64,000 bases of DNA from Agromyces protaetiae (GCF_030866785.1 NZ_CP133018.1:2108001-2172000); one strand, 5' to 3'; numbered from the stretch's first letter, positions 41,253 to 48,995 are shown. The notes: generated from the letters alone by a model not told the origin. Program-made: numbers and translations.

Positions 41253-41789
41253 ATGCGACACAGATTCTTGCGGCCGGTCGTCACCCTCACGCTGGCGGTC
41301 GGCGCACCCCTCATGCTGCTGAGCGGCTGCACGACCGACCCGCCCGTCCAACCGCCGGGCAGCGCCACCGTCGGAGAGGCGACGAGCTGCCCCGGGGAGT
41401 TTCTGCACTCCCTCGCCAATCAGCGCACGGCCGCCGGCGCCGGGGTCGAAGTGACCGAAGATGCAGAGGCCGTCGAGTTCGATGAGTTCGACGATGACGG
41501 GCTCGCGTGCATCGCCAAACTGACCGGCAACCGGACTCTGCCCTCGGGCGCCCCCGAGCCGGCCGAGTTCGTCGCCCTATTCGAGGGCGACCGTGCAGAG
41601 TCCATCACGACCCAGGTCGAAGATCTCGGATTCTCACCCTCTGAGCGCGGCATCTGGCGCCGCGACGGAGAGCTGCTGAGTATCCGGACTGAAGCCGCTC
41701 CGCGCCTCGGCATCGAAGGCGACGCCACGTTCACCCTGGTGTCGGTGATGGACTCCGAGGAACTCGCGGATATCCGCGTTCCTCGTTAG
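41253..41789 (+). CDS. Small lipoprotein within the GntR cluster
   Basis: A 178-residue lipoprotein: signal peptide MRHRFLRPVVTLTLAVGAPLMLLSGC with the lipobox LLSGC. The mature part is acidic (TEDAEAVEFDEFDDDG) and has two Cys (ATSCPGEF and LACIAKL) that could pair. The fold is unknown; the length and charge resemble small substrate- or signal-sensing lipoproteins, but no family is recognised. The ATG is chosen because it lies 6 nt after TATACT. It lies between GntR genes 1 and 2 and is divergent from gene 1, so control by that regulator is likely. Confidence 0.78.
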   Translation: MRHRFLRPVVTLTLAVGAPLMLLSGCTTDPPVQPPGSATVGEATSCPGEFLHSLANQRTAAGAGVEVTEDAEAVEFDEFDDDGLACIAKLTGNRTLPSGAPEPAEFVALFEGDRAESITTQVEDLGFSPSERGIWRRDGELLSIRTEAAPRLGIEGDATFTLVSVMDSEELADIRVPR

Positions 41790-42460
41790 CGCCTGCTCTT
41801 GGCTCCGGGAATCAGGATCAGCCGCAGGTGATCGAGCGCCTTGTGCGCGGCCTTCAGGTCGGATGCGGTCAGCGCGTCGAGGAGCAGCTCCTGCCCCTTG
41901 GAAAGGGTTTCGATGTCCACCCAGTCCGGCAGCGTGACACTTCCGAGACGGATGACGTGCTGCACCGACTCGATCGTGCGGTACAACGGCTGATTCGTCG
42001 TGAGTGTCGACAACGAGGTGAAGAACTCGAAGTTCTCCAGGGCGACCTTTCGCGCATCGCCGGATTTGACGGCGTTGCGGAAGGCGGTGGCGTGCTGCTT
42101 CATCTGACGCAGCGTCTTCGCCGGCACCTTCGCGTCGATCTCATCGACGAGGGCGCGCATGAGTGCGCCCCACACGATGGTGTAATCGCGAACGGTCTCG
42201 GGCGAGATCACCGCGACGCGCGTGAACCGATTCGGCTCGGCTTCGACCACGCCGAGCGTCCGCAGCTTCTGGAGCGCTTCGCGCACGGGAGTGCGCGAGA
42301 TGCCGAGTTCGCGGGCGAGCGCAACATCATTGATGCGCTCACCAGGCTCGAACCGGCCGGCGTGGATGGCGGCGAGGAGCTCGTTGTACAGATTCTCGCC
42401 GACGGTCTGGCGAGACGTCGAAATGCTGATCTCTCGGGCGACAGCTGCTGCAGTATCCAT
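41786..42460 (-). CDS. GntR-family regulator 2 of the three-paralogue cluster
   Basis: A 224-residue regulator of the FadR type. The winged helix is LYNELLAAIHAGRFEPGERINDVALARELGISRTPVREALQKLRTLGVVEAEPN, with the complete recognition helix. An all-helical effector domain follows (VRDYTIVWGALMRALVDEI ... KVALENFEFFTSLSTLTTNQPLYRTIESVQHVIRL). Its 3' end overlaps the 3' end of the lipoprotein gene by 4 bp. TATATT seven bases before the ATG indicates a leaderless start. The sixth to tenth codons read GCAGCAG-like and include ATACTGCA, close to the motif at the other promoters. Confidence 0.9.
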   Translation of the reverse strand: MDTAAAVAREISISTSRQTVGENLYNELLAAIHAGRFEPGERINDVALARELGISRTPVREALQKLRTLGVVEAEPNRFTRVAVISPETVRDYTIVWGALMRALVDEIDAKVPAKTLRQMKQHATAFRNAVKSGDARKVALENFEFFTSLSTLTTNQPLYRTIESVQHVIRLGSVTLPDWVDIETLSKGQELLLDALTASDLKAAHKALDHLRLILIPGAKSRR

Positions 42461-42467
42461 ACGGACA

Positions 42468-42473
42468 AATATA
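42468..42473 (-). promoter_or_regulatory. -10 box of GntR gene 2
   Basis: TATATT on the minus strand, 7 nt before the ATG at 42460. Confidence 0.5.
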
Positions 42474-42677
42474 GCGGTCGTCAGTACGTGGTATCCCCGA
42501 ATCGCCGCAATCTTCCTCACATTGTTACGCACATCGCAGCACGGAGGCCAACACCGCACTCCCCCGGACCACCAGGGGCAAGAAAATAACCAAACGGATT
42601 GTTCGGGTTGGCATGCCCCGCTTCCTCTCACTACCTACGCTGCGGCGGAGACCACAGCGATGAGGAGGAACACATCC

Positions 42678-43376
42678 ATGAACGCCACTCTGCAGCGCGC
42701 CCAGCTCCCGCAAGTCCCGGGCGCCGAGCATGTACGCGCCACGCTCACACCCATCCTGTGGTCGATCGCCGACGGGACCCTGCGCGCCGGCGACGAGGTT
42801 CGGGCGCCGGTGCTGGCCGCCCGGCTTCGCCTGGGCATCCCAGACGTCGAGGATGCGATCCCGCGTCTCGCGCATCTCGGGCTCATCCAGCTCCCTGACA
42901 AGGAGTACGACGAGGACTACGACGAGGAAGACGCGGAAGACGACGACGAGCCGGCCGTGATGACGAGCTTCAGTCGCGAGCAGGCCATACGTGAGGTGCG
43001 CGGCTGGGCCGAGGTGCACCTTGCGATGATCAGCACGGCGTCACGGCTACGCGGCGCGAAATTGCGACGAATGCAACGCGTGCGGGACGCCTACGCCGAG
43101 CGTGTCGCCGCGGGGGCGCCCTACGCAGCACTCAACCTCGTCTTCTTCGGGATCCTCTACGAGGTGACGCCGAACTTCGGATTCCGTCTCGCGACGACCT
43201 CGGCGGCCTACCGCCTCCGGTTGAGCGAGGACGTGCTCCCGCAGGACCCCCGGAAGACCACCGAGCTCCACGACGCGCTCCTGGCCGCACTCAGGTCGGA
43301 TGATGTGATGTTCGGTGCCGAGCTCGCCATTCGGACGTGGAGCGGCGCCTTGACCGGGAAACCCCTCGGTTGGTGA
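42678..43376 (+). CDS. GntR-like paralogue 3 with degenerate HTH and acidic tract
   Basis: A 232-residue protein that aligns with GntR regulator 1 along its length: VRATLTPILWSIADGTLRAGDEV corresponds to its first helices, and NFGFRLATTSAAYRLRLSEDVL to its SIRLGATAASYRLRL segment. The recognition helix is altered. SRTPVREAIQRL becomes LGIPDVEDAIPRL, losing both arginines. The wing is replaced by an acidic run (DKEYDEDYDEEDAEDDDE, about residues 75-92). It may therefore not bind DNA alone and could act by pairing with a sister protein. GAGGAGGAA eight bases before the ATG is a strong ribosome site. Confidence 0.75.
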   Translation: MNATLQRAQLPQVPGAEHVRATLTPILWSIADGTLRAGDEVRAPVLAARLRLGIPDVEDAIPRLAHLGLIQLPDKEYDEDYDEEDAEDDDEPAVMTSFSREQAIREVRGWAEVHLAMISTASRLRGAKLRRMQRVRDAYAERVAAGAPYAALNLVFFGILYEVTPNFGFRLATTSAAYRLRLSEDVLPQDPRKTTELHDALLAALRSDDVMFGAELAIRTWSGALTGKPLGW

Positions 43377-43420
43377 GCTGATTCCGGGTTCACCCCTCGG
43401 TTGGTGAGCTGATTCCGGGT
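43361..43420 (+). repeat. 29-bp tandem duplication over the stop codon of GntR-like paralogue 3
   Basis: The 29-bp unit starting ACCCCTCGGTTGGTGAGCTG occurs at 43361-43389 and 43392-43420, separated by two bases. The first copy contains the last codons and stop of the gene, and the second copy is outside it. The two copies are identical, so the duplication is recent. Confidence 0.92.
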
Positions 43421-43481
43421 GCTCACGAGGGCGCGGAGAGCTGGAGCTGCGGCACGTGCTCGGGTGTGGGTCGCCGATCGA

Positions 43482-44210
43482 TCATCGCGCGGCCCCTCGC
43501 GCGACCACGGCCCATTCGCGGGTGAGTGACTCCCGCCCGACCAACCCGATTCGCGCCGTCGCGATGGACCGCTCACCCTGGCGGATCGAGAAGACGTTCA
43601 CTTCGGTGGCGGGATCCCAGCTCAGATCGAGCTCGAGCGGGGCGTCACGGTCCGCCCGGTCCCCGAAGCTCATCTCGACGAGATTGACCTGACCGTTCGG
43701 GGCACGAAGCCGGATGGCCGACAACACCGTGTCGGCCAGGCTCTCCGGAGAGACGTCGCCCGGGTCGGGCGCCGCGCGCGTCGGCAGCAGCCGGCCGTCG
43801 ATGCGACCGGCGACGATCGGGCGACCGCCGGCCACCAGCGTGCAGCTCCATGTCGTGTGCGGCCGCTCGCCAGGTGCCGGTTCGCCGACCGAGGTCTCGA
43901 CGAGGAGTTCGCACCAGATCGCACCGAGCGCAGGGATCATCGGCGGAAGCCCGTGCCACTCAAGCGTGAAGGACTGGAGCACGAAGCGCCACTCCCCTGG
44001 AGCGTCTTCGGCCCCCAGCGTCACGAGGGCGACGCCGAGGCGACAGACCTCGAGTACGACGGCACTCGACAGCTCCAATCCGACCGGCCCCGCCCTCCCA
44101 TGGATCGCGGGCACGCAGAGGTCGGCTCGCAGTGAGTCGACGCCCGTCCGCTCCCAGTCCGCCAGCAGCACGTCGCCCCCGAACGCCCCGCATCCAGAGT
44201 CCAACTCCAT
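43482..44210 (-). CDS. Protein of unknown function
   Basis: A 242-residue soluble protein, mostly beta-strand by composition, without signal peptide or membrane segment. Repeated strand-like runs are SSAVVLEVCRLGVALVTLG, WRFVLQSFTLEWHGLPP, TTWSCTLVAGGRPIVAGRIDGRLLP and EVNVFSIRQGERSIATARIGLVG. No catalytic motif is evident. ATG at 44210 is supported by GGGGAG eight bases upstream; an alternative start at 44240 lies closer to a TATTAA box. It converges on GntR-like paralogue 3 and diverges from the MFS gene. No family is recognised. Confidence 0.68.
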   Translation of the reverse strand: MELDSGCGAFGGDVLLADWERTGVDSLRADLCVPAIHGRAGPVGLELSSAVVLEVCRLGVALVTLGAEDAPGEWRFVLQSFTLEWHGLPPMIPALGAIWCELLVETSVGEPAPGERPHTTWSCTLVAGGRPIVAGRIDGRLLPTRAAPDPGDVSPESLADTVLSAIRLRAPNGQVNLVEMSFGDRADRDAPLELDLSWDPATEVNVFSIRQGERSIATARIGLVGRESLTREWAVVARGAAR

Positions 44211-44380
44211 AACGCCATCTCCCCGCATCCAGTTCACCATATGTTAATACTCTGGAGCCGCGCCCGGGCCACTGCATGATGTTGCATACGCGGGGATTCG
44301 GCGTGCTCCTCGACGCGGCCACGATGCCCTGCCACAATGGGATCGCTATCATGATGAATCCTCACTGAACGCGACGGCTG

Positions 44381-45748
44381 ATGAGCGAGCACCACGATCC
44401 GAATCGCCGCCCGGCGGCCTCCGCGGCCCGCACCCCGGCCGAAGCCGGCGTGCCCGCCTCAGCCACCACACCGTGGTTCTCCCGGCGCGTGGTCGCGTGG
44501 GCCTTCTGGGACTGGGGGTCGGCGGCCTTCAATGCGGTCGTCACGACGTTCGTCTTCACGATCTATCTCACCAGCCCGGCCTTCGGGCCAGAGAACACGG
44601 TCGAGCCGCAACTAGCCTGGGCGCTCGCGTTCGCCGGACTCGCGGTCGCACTGTTCGCGCCGATCTCGGGGCAGCGTGGCGACCTCACGGGCCATCGCAA
44701 GCGCTGGCTCGCCGTCAACACCGCACTCGTGGTCGCGCTCATGCTCGCGATGTACTTCGTCGAGCCCGCTCCCGAATTCCTGCCGCTCGGCATCGCGCTG
44801 GTCGCCGTGGGCAGCGTCTGCTTCGAGTTCGCGAGCGTCAACTACAACGCCATGCTGGCGCAGGTCTCGACGCCGGCCACCGTCGGCAAGGTCTCCGGCT
44901 TCGGGTGGGGCATGGGCTACGTGGGCGGCATCGCCCTGCTCGTCCTCCTCTACCTCGGACTCATCCAGCCGGCGGTCGGCCTCTTCGGCGTCAGCAGCGA
45001 GCACGGGCTCGATGTGCGGGTCGCCATGCTCATCGCCGGCCTCTGGTTCGGGGTCTTCGCCATTCCAGTGCTGCTCGCCGTGCCGAAGAATCCGGCGGGC
45101 GCAGGACCGCGTGCGGCCCGGCACCGAGTCGGCATCCTCGGCTCGTACGCGCGTCTCGGTCGCGATGTCGCGCACCTCTGGCGAACACAGCGCAACACGG
45201 TCCGGTTCCTCATCGCCAGCGCGGTCTACCGAGACGGGCTTGCGAGTGCGTTCACCTTCGGCGGCGTACTCGCATCCACCGTGTTCGGATTCTCGCCGGG
45301 CGAGGTGATCGTCTTCGCAGTCGTCTCGAACATCGTCGCCGGTGCCTCCACCATCGCGGTCGGCGCCCTCGACGACCGCCTCGGCGCCAGGCTGATCATC
45401 CTCGCGTCGCTCGCCGGGCTCATCGTCAGCGGACTCGTCATGTTCGTCTTCCACGACGCCGGCAAGCCGGCATTCTGGTTCGCGGGACTCGCGATCAGCC
45501 TGTTCGTCGGGCCTGCGCAATCGGCCAGTCGGAGCTTCCTCACCCGGCTCATCCCCGACGGGCACGAGGGCGAGCTCTTCGGCCTGTACGCCACGACGGG
45601 GCGCGCCGTCAGCTTCCTCGCACCAGCCGCGTTCGCGACCGCCGTCACCGTCGGCGGCGCACCGCACTACGGCATCATCGGCATCGTGCTCGTCGTCGCC
45701 ATCGGGTTCGGCCTGATGTTCCTCGTGCGATCTCCTGCTGTGGAGTGA
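44381..45748 (+). CDS. Major facilitator transporter, UMF1/Atg22-like
   Basis: A 455-residue permease with about twelve hydrophobic segments. The N-terminal approx. 30 residues are a Pro/Ala-rich cytoplasmic tail. The first helix motif VVAWAFWDWGSAAFNAVVTTFVFTIYL is characteristic of the UMF1 (Atg22-like) MFS branch, whose members are exporters of amino acids or unknown small molecules. TATCAT at 44347 may be its -10 box. It lies between the unknown protein gene and the double-HTH gene. The substrate is unknown. Confidence 0.88.
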   Translation: MSEHHDPNRRPAASAARTPAEAGVPASATTPWFSRRVVAWAFWDWGSAAFNAVVTTFVFTIYLTSPAFGPENTVEPQLAWALAFAGLAVALFAPISGQRGDLTGHRKRWLAVNTALVVALMLAMYFVEPAPEFLPLGIALVAVGSVCFEFASVNYNAMLAQVSTPATVGKVSGFGWGMGYVGGIALLVLLYLGLIQPAVGLFGVSSEHGLDVRVAMLIAGLWFGVFAIPVLLAVPKNPAGAGPRAARHRVGILGSYARLGRDVAHLWRTQRNTVRFLIASAVYRDGLASAFTFGGVLASTVFGFSPGEVIVFAVVSNIVAGASTIAVGALDDRLGARLIILASLAGLIVSGLVMFVFHDAGKPAFWFAGLAISLFVGPAQSASRSFLTRLIPDGHEGELFGLYATTGRAVSFLAPAAFATAVTVGGAPHYGIIGIVLVVAIGFGLMFLVRSPAVE

Positions 45749-45771
45749 TCGGCGCGCCGACACGAATCCGG

Positions 45772-45777
45772 TACGAT
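45772..45777 (+). promoter_or_regulatory. -10 box of leader ORF and double-HTH gene
   Basis: TACGAT is followed by 7 nt and the ATG of the leader ORF at 45785. Confidence 0.5.
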
Positions 45778-45784
45778 GCTATCC

Positions 45785-45826
45785 ATGCATATCACCATCT
45801 CGATGGCAGGCTCGGCCGGCCGATGA
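45785..45826 (+). CDS. Leader ORF, 13 codons
   Basis: A short frame MHITISMAGSAGR followed by TGA. Its ATG stands exactly 7 nt after TACGAT, the leaderless spacing seen in a dozen larger genes here. Its stop overlaps the ATG of the double-HTH gene (ATGA). Translation of the leader would deliver ribosomes to the main start, which itself has no good Shine-Dalgarno. No regulatory residue run (such as repeated Trp or His) is present. Confidence 0.45.
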   Translation: MHITISMAGSAGR

Positions 45827-46338
45827 GCAGCACCGATCTGCGCGTGCAGGACTCCCGTTCGCCGGGCGCCGATCGCTCCGCGCACGCGAGCCCGGCGATG
45901 GTTCCGTCACGTCAGTCCGCTGAGGATGCGTTCTGGGCGAGCCTGCCCGCCACACTCACCACCGCGTCCCTCGCCCGCACCCTTCGCATCAATGAAGACA
46001 CCACCTTGCGACGGTTGGCCGAAGGGCGCATCCCGGGGTACCGGCTCACGAGTTCCTCGTGGCTGGTCTTCCGCGACGAGCTGCGTGCGCACCTCAATGC
46101 GTGCAGCAACCGACTCCCGCGGCACACGGCAGCGCCCGATGTGCTGGCCGAATACGCGGACGTCCTCGGCTACCGCGACCTCATGCTCCTCCTCGGCAAG
46201 AGCAAGCCGACGATCTACGCCTGGTTGCAGGCGGGCACGATTCCGGGCTACTTCCTCGACGGGCGTTGGCTCGTCTATCGCCACGAGCTGCGTGCTGCGC
46301 TCGATGAGGTGCGCAACGGGCCGCGCGTCTCCGCATGA
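45823..46338 (+). CDS. Protein with two excisionase-like helix-turn-helix domains
   Basis: A 171-residue putative DNA-binding protein. Two similar HTH_17/excisionase-like motifs are visible: LTTASLARTLRINEDTTLRRLAEGRIPGYRLTSSSWLVFRDELRAHL and DLMLLLGKSKPTIYAWLQAGTIPGYFLDGRWLVYRHELRAAL. The duplicated pattern is HTH, then IPGYx, a W/V strand, and R-x-ELRA. No integrase, recombinase or phage gene is nearby, so it is more likely a chromosomal regulator than an excisionase. Translation is probably coupled to the 13-codon leader ORF at 45785. It converges on the FGE-like gene. Confidence 0.82.
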   Translation: MSSTDLRVQDSRSPGADRSAHASPAMVPSRQSAEDAFWASLPATLTTASLARTLRINEDTTLRRLAEGRIPGYRLTSSSWLVFRDELRAHLNACSNRLPRHTAAPDVLAEYADVLGYRDLMLLLGKSKPTIYAWLQAGTIPGYFLDGRWLVYRHELRAALDEVRNGPRVSA

Positions 46339-46350
46339 CCGCCCTGCCGG

Positions 46351-47100
46351 TCACCCGCGCGGCGTCCATCCCGGCGGCACCGGACCGGTGATTGCGGCTC
46401 GCTCCGCATCGGCGTCCGCCGACCACCCCTGAGCGACGTCGGTCGCATCGAACCCGCCGCGCGCCACGCGAAAGCCGACATCCTCGTGAGACATCCGGGG
46501 CGCTCCACCGCGGCGTGTCGATGCTCTGACGCTCCAGGCGTCATCCGCGAAGCCCCCACCTCGGAAGACGCGATAGGCGTCGTATCGCGCCGGGTCCAGA
46601 TGGTCCCAGCACCATTCCCACACATTGCCGAGTGTGTCGAACAGCCCATTCAGGTTCGGCAGCTTCATCCCGACGTCCTGCGGCGCGGTCACCCCGTCTG
46701 CGCTCGTCCACGCGACGTCGGCGAGAAGCCCGTAATGCGGACCGGTCGATCCGGCGCGGGAGGCGAACTCCCACTCCGCCTCGGTCGGCAATCGGAACCC
46801 GTCAGCATCGACGTGCCAGGTGACGTCTTCGCCGTCGAAGGTGTACGCCGGCTCGAGCCCCTCCCATTCGGATGCCGCGTTGCAGAAGCGGATCGCTCGA
46901 AGCCAGCTGACGTTCGTCGCGGGACGGTGGGGGTGGATCGCCCCCGGCCGCTCCCCCAGCAGCTCTGCGAGTTGCTCCTGGGTCAGGGCGAATACCCCGA
47001 TCTCGAACGCCTCGAGCTCGACGCTCCACCGGATCTTCCGGCGCGCGTCGTGCAGCGTGACGGTTCCGGCCTCGATTCGCGCCATCTCGATGTCGGTCAC
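46351..47100 (-). CDS. SUMF1/FGE-like domain protein lacking the FGE cysteine pair
   Basis: A 249-residue SUMF1-fold protein: opening MARIEAGTVTLHD, central CNAASEWEGLEPAYTF and DADGFRLPTEAEWEFASRAG, then GLFDTLGNVWEWCWD and VFRGGGFADDAWSVRAS. In true formylglycine-generating enzymes the region after RGGSF carries two copper-binding Cys; here it has none, so sulfatase activation is unlikely. EgtB- and PvdO-type members of the same fold act on other substrates. GTG at 47100 is chosen from the conserved N terminus; longer starts lack support. No sulfatase is in the window. Confidence 0.82.
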   Translation of the reverse strand: MTDIEMARIEAGTVTLHDARRKIRWSVELEAFEIGVFALTQEQLAELLGERPGAIHPHRPATNVSWLRAIRFCNAASEWEGLEPAYTFDGEDVTWHVDADGFRLPTEAEWEFASRAGSTGPHYGLLADVAWTSADGVTAPQDVGMKLPNLNGLFDTLGNVWEWCWDHLDPARYDAYRVFRGGGFADDAWSVRASTRRGGAPRMSHEDVGFRVARGGFDATDVAQGWSADADAERAAITGPVPPGWTPRG

Positions 47101-47223
47101 CGGAGCAGTCTCGCAGACGCGGGCCGCGGCTCCGGGCGGCCACGACAGTGAGCCGGAGCTGCGCCGACGACTGGGCACCACGGGTTCGGAGCCGGGCGTC
47201 GAGCACCCCGCTCCGCATCCTCG

Positions 47224-47565
47224 TCACGCCTCGCCGCGCTCCTGTCGCTCCCGGTACCGCTCGAGCCGCCGGCCCTCGGCCGGCATGCCGAGCTCGTTGT
47301 ACGGACCCTCGACGTCGTGCTCCGGCAGCCGGTCGCTGGTCGGGCAGATGAGGATCACATTGCCCGAGTGCTCGGCGAACCGGTGCTCGTACATCGGATG
47401 ACCGCACACCGGGCACGGCGCGTCGTCCGACGGCGCCGGCGGCGGGCCTTCCCCGGCGGGGCCGGGCGGTGATTCGAAGACGGGCGTCAGCGCCCGGTCG
47501 ACCCGGTCGAAGAAGTGGGTGAACGCGTTGCCGTCGGTTCGGCGGCTCGCCTCGTCGCGTGCCAT
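47224..47565 (-). CDS. Small cysteine-containing protein of unknown function
   Basis: A 113-residue cytoplasmic protein. The first third is variable and proline-rich (ESPPGPAGEGPPPAPSDD). The core CPVCGHPMYEHRFAEHSGNVILICPTSDRLPEHDV contains three Cys and several His that could hold a zinc ion. The C terminus is charged (RRLERYRERQERGEA). I know no function. It lies between dhaM and the FGE-like gene on the same strand. Confidence 0.72.
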   Translation of the reverse strand: MARDEASRRTDGNAFTHFFDRVDRALTPVFESPPGPAGEGPPPAPSDDAPCPVCGHPMYEHRFAEHSGNVILICPTSDRLPEHDVEGPYNELGMPAEGRRLERYRERQERGEA

Positions 47566-47611
47566 GGCTGGATGTTACGCCCGGCGCGCGCCGCTCGCCA
47601 CCATCCGTGCG

Positions 47612-48346
47612 TCAGGTCTCGCCGAACCCGGACTCGGCGAGGTCGGCGATCGCCTCGACGGCGGCCTCACCGGTCGGATCGTCGGACGCGACCTCGATCT
47701 GAGCGCCGGCGTTGAGTCCGAGGGCCATGATCGCGAGCAGGCTCCTCGCATCGACGCCGTTCACAGTGACCCGCTGCGGGAACTTCGAGGCGAGCTTCAC
47801 CAGCTCCGCCGCCGGCCTGGCGTGCAGGCCGTCCGCATTCACGAGCGTGACGGTGCGCCGGAGCGCCGGCCTGCCGCCCTCTCGGTCGGACGCCTCGTCC
47901 GAGACGCCACCCGAGACCCCCGCCTGCGGCGCGGCGTCCCCCACAGCCGCGCCACCGGCCGCCGACCTCGCCGCAGCCACGACCTCGTCGAGCGGCGCGC
48001 CCGACTCGGCCGCGACCGCGGCGGCCACCCCGCCCTCGACGAGCGGCGCGTCGACGAGGCGCACCCGCTCGCGCTGCGCATCGTCGAGGAACTCCAGCGC
48101 GGTCTCGGCCGTGAGGATCGCGGAACCCAGATCGCACAGCACGACCGCTCCGGCGCCGGCGTCGGCGTCGGCGATCGCGGCGCTGACCCGATCGAAGCTC
48201 GTGCCGATGCGGCCGTCGTCGGTGCCGCCGGCGGCGGCGAGTACCGCCGTCGGCGCCATCTGCCGCGCCAGGTCGACGAGCCCGCGCGCGATCGACTCCG
48301 AGTGGGAGACGAAGACGACGCCCACCTTCTCCGCAGTCTCAGCCAC
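47612..48346 (-). CDS. dhaM: DhaM, phosphotransferase subunit of dihydroxyacetone kinase, fused to HPr
   Basis: A 244-residue two-domain PTS protein. The N-terminal EIIA-like DhaM domain carries the phospho-His in VGVVFVSHSESIARGLVDL. The C-terminal HPr domain carries VNADGLHARPAAELVKLAS, with His in GLHARP. An Ala/Gly-rich linker connects them. Phosphate from PEP passes through HPr to DhaM and on to ADP bound in DhaL. It starts at GTG within the end of dhaL (8-bp overlap). The fusion of HPr to DhaM is known in other bacteria. Confidence 0.92.
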   Translation of the reverse strand: MAETAEKVGVVFVSHSESIARGLVDLARQMAPTAVLAAAGGTDDGRIGTSFDRVSAAIADADAGAGAVVLCDLGSAILTAETALEFLDDAQRERVRLVDAPLVEGGVAAAVAAESGAPLDEVVAAARSAAGGAAVGDAAPQAGVSGGVSDEASDREGGRPALRRTVTLVNADGLHARPAAELVKLASKFPQRVTVNGVDARSLLAIMALGLNAGAQIEVASDDPTGEAAVEAIADLAESGFGET

Positions 48347-48995
48347 CGGCGACCCCCGCCGCCTCGGCTGCCGCCCTCAGCAGGTAGGCGGACGACTGGG
48401 CGCCAGGATCGCGATGCCCCGCCGAACGCTCACCGAGATAGCTCGCGCGTCCCTTGCGCGCGACGAGCGGTTCGGTGGCCACGGCGCCGGCCGCCGCAGC
48501 GTCGGCAGCGGCCGCGAGCACGTCGGCGGGCGTCGAGCCACCGGCCGCCGCGGCATCCGCCGCCTCCACCGCGGGGGTCCAGGCGTCGACCATCGTCTTG
48601 TCGCCGGACTCCGCCTTGCCGCGCGCGACGATCCCGTCGCGCGCAGCGGTGAGCAACGCGGCGATGGCGGCGGCGTCGAGCTCGGTCTCGCCGGCGATCG
48701 CGGTCGAGGCGCGCAGGTAGGCCGTCCCGTACAGCGGACCCGCGGCGCCGCCGACCGTCGAGATCAGCGTGGTGGCGACGAGCTTCAGCACGTCGGCCGG
48801 GGTCGTATCGTCGGCGACGTCGTCGAGCTTGGCGAGGACCGCGGTGAACCCGCGGTCGAGGTTCTCGCCGTGGTCGCCGTCGCCGATCTCACGGTCGAGG
48901 GTGATCAGTTCGACGCGGTGCTCGTCGACGACTGCGGCACTGCGGCGTACCCAGTCGAGCGCCCACGCGGTTCCCAGCGCACCTCCGGCCGGCAT
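48339..48995 (-). CDS. dhaL: Dihydroxyacetone kinase subunit DhaL
   Basis: A 218-residue ADP-binding subunit of the PEP-dependent dihydroxyacetone kinase. The metal-binding loop LDREIGDGDHGENLDRGF, the helix VGGAAGPLYGTAYLRAS, and GDKTMVDAWTPA are typical. Its ATG overlaps the dhaK stop. The Ala-rich segment near residues 150-180 (ADAAAAGGSTPADVLAAAADAAAAG) is longer than usual. Confidence 0.94.
   Translation of the reverse strand: MPAGGALGTAWALDWVRRSAAVVDEHRVELITLDREIGDGDHGENLDRGFTAVLAKLDDVADDTTPADVLKLVATTLISTVGGAAGPLYGTAYLRASTAIAGETELDAAAIAALLTAARDGIVARGKAESGDKTMVDAWTPAVEAADAAAAGGSTPADVLAAAADAAAAGAVATEPLVARKGRASYLGERSAGHRDPGAQSSAYLLRAAAEAAGVAGG

Noticed and set aside
45823..46338. Double-HTH protein considered as a phage excisionase
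   Set aside because: No integrase, attachment duplication or phage gene accompanies it, and the neighbours are chromosomal-type genes.
46351..47100. FGE-like gene considered as a sulfatase-activating enzyme
   Set aside because: The copper-binding Cys pair is missing and no sulfatase gene is in the window.
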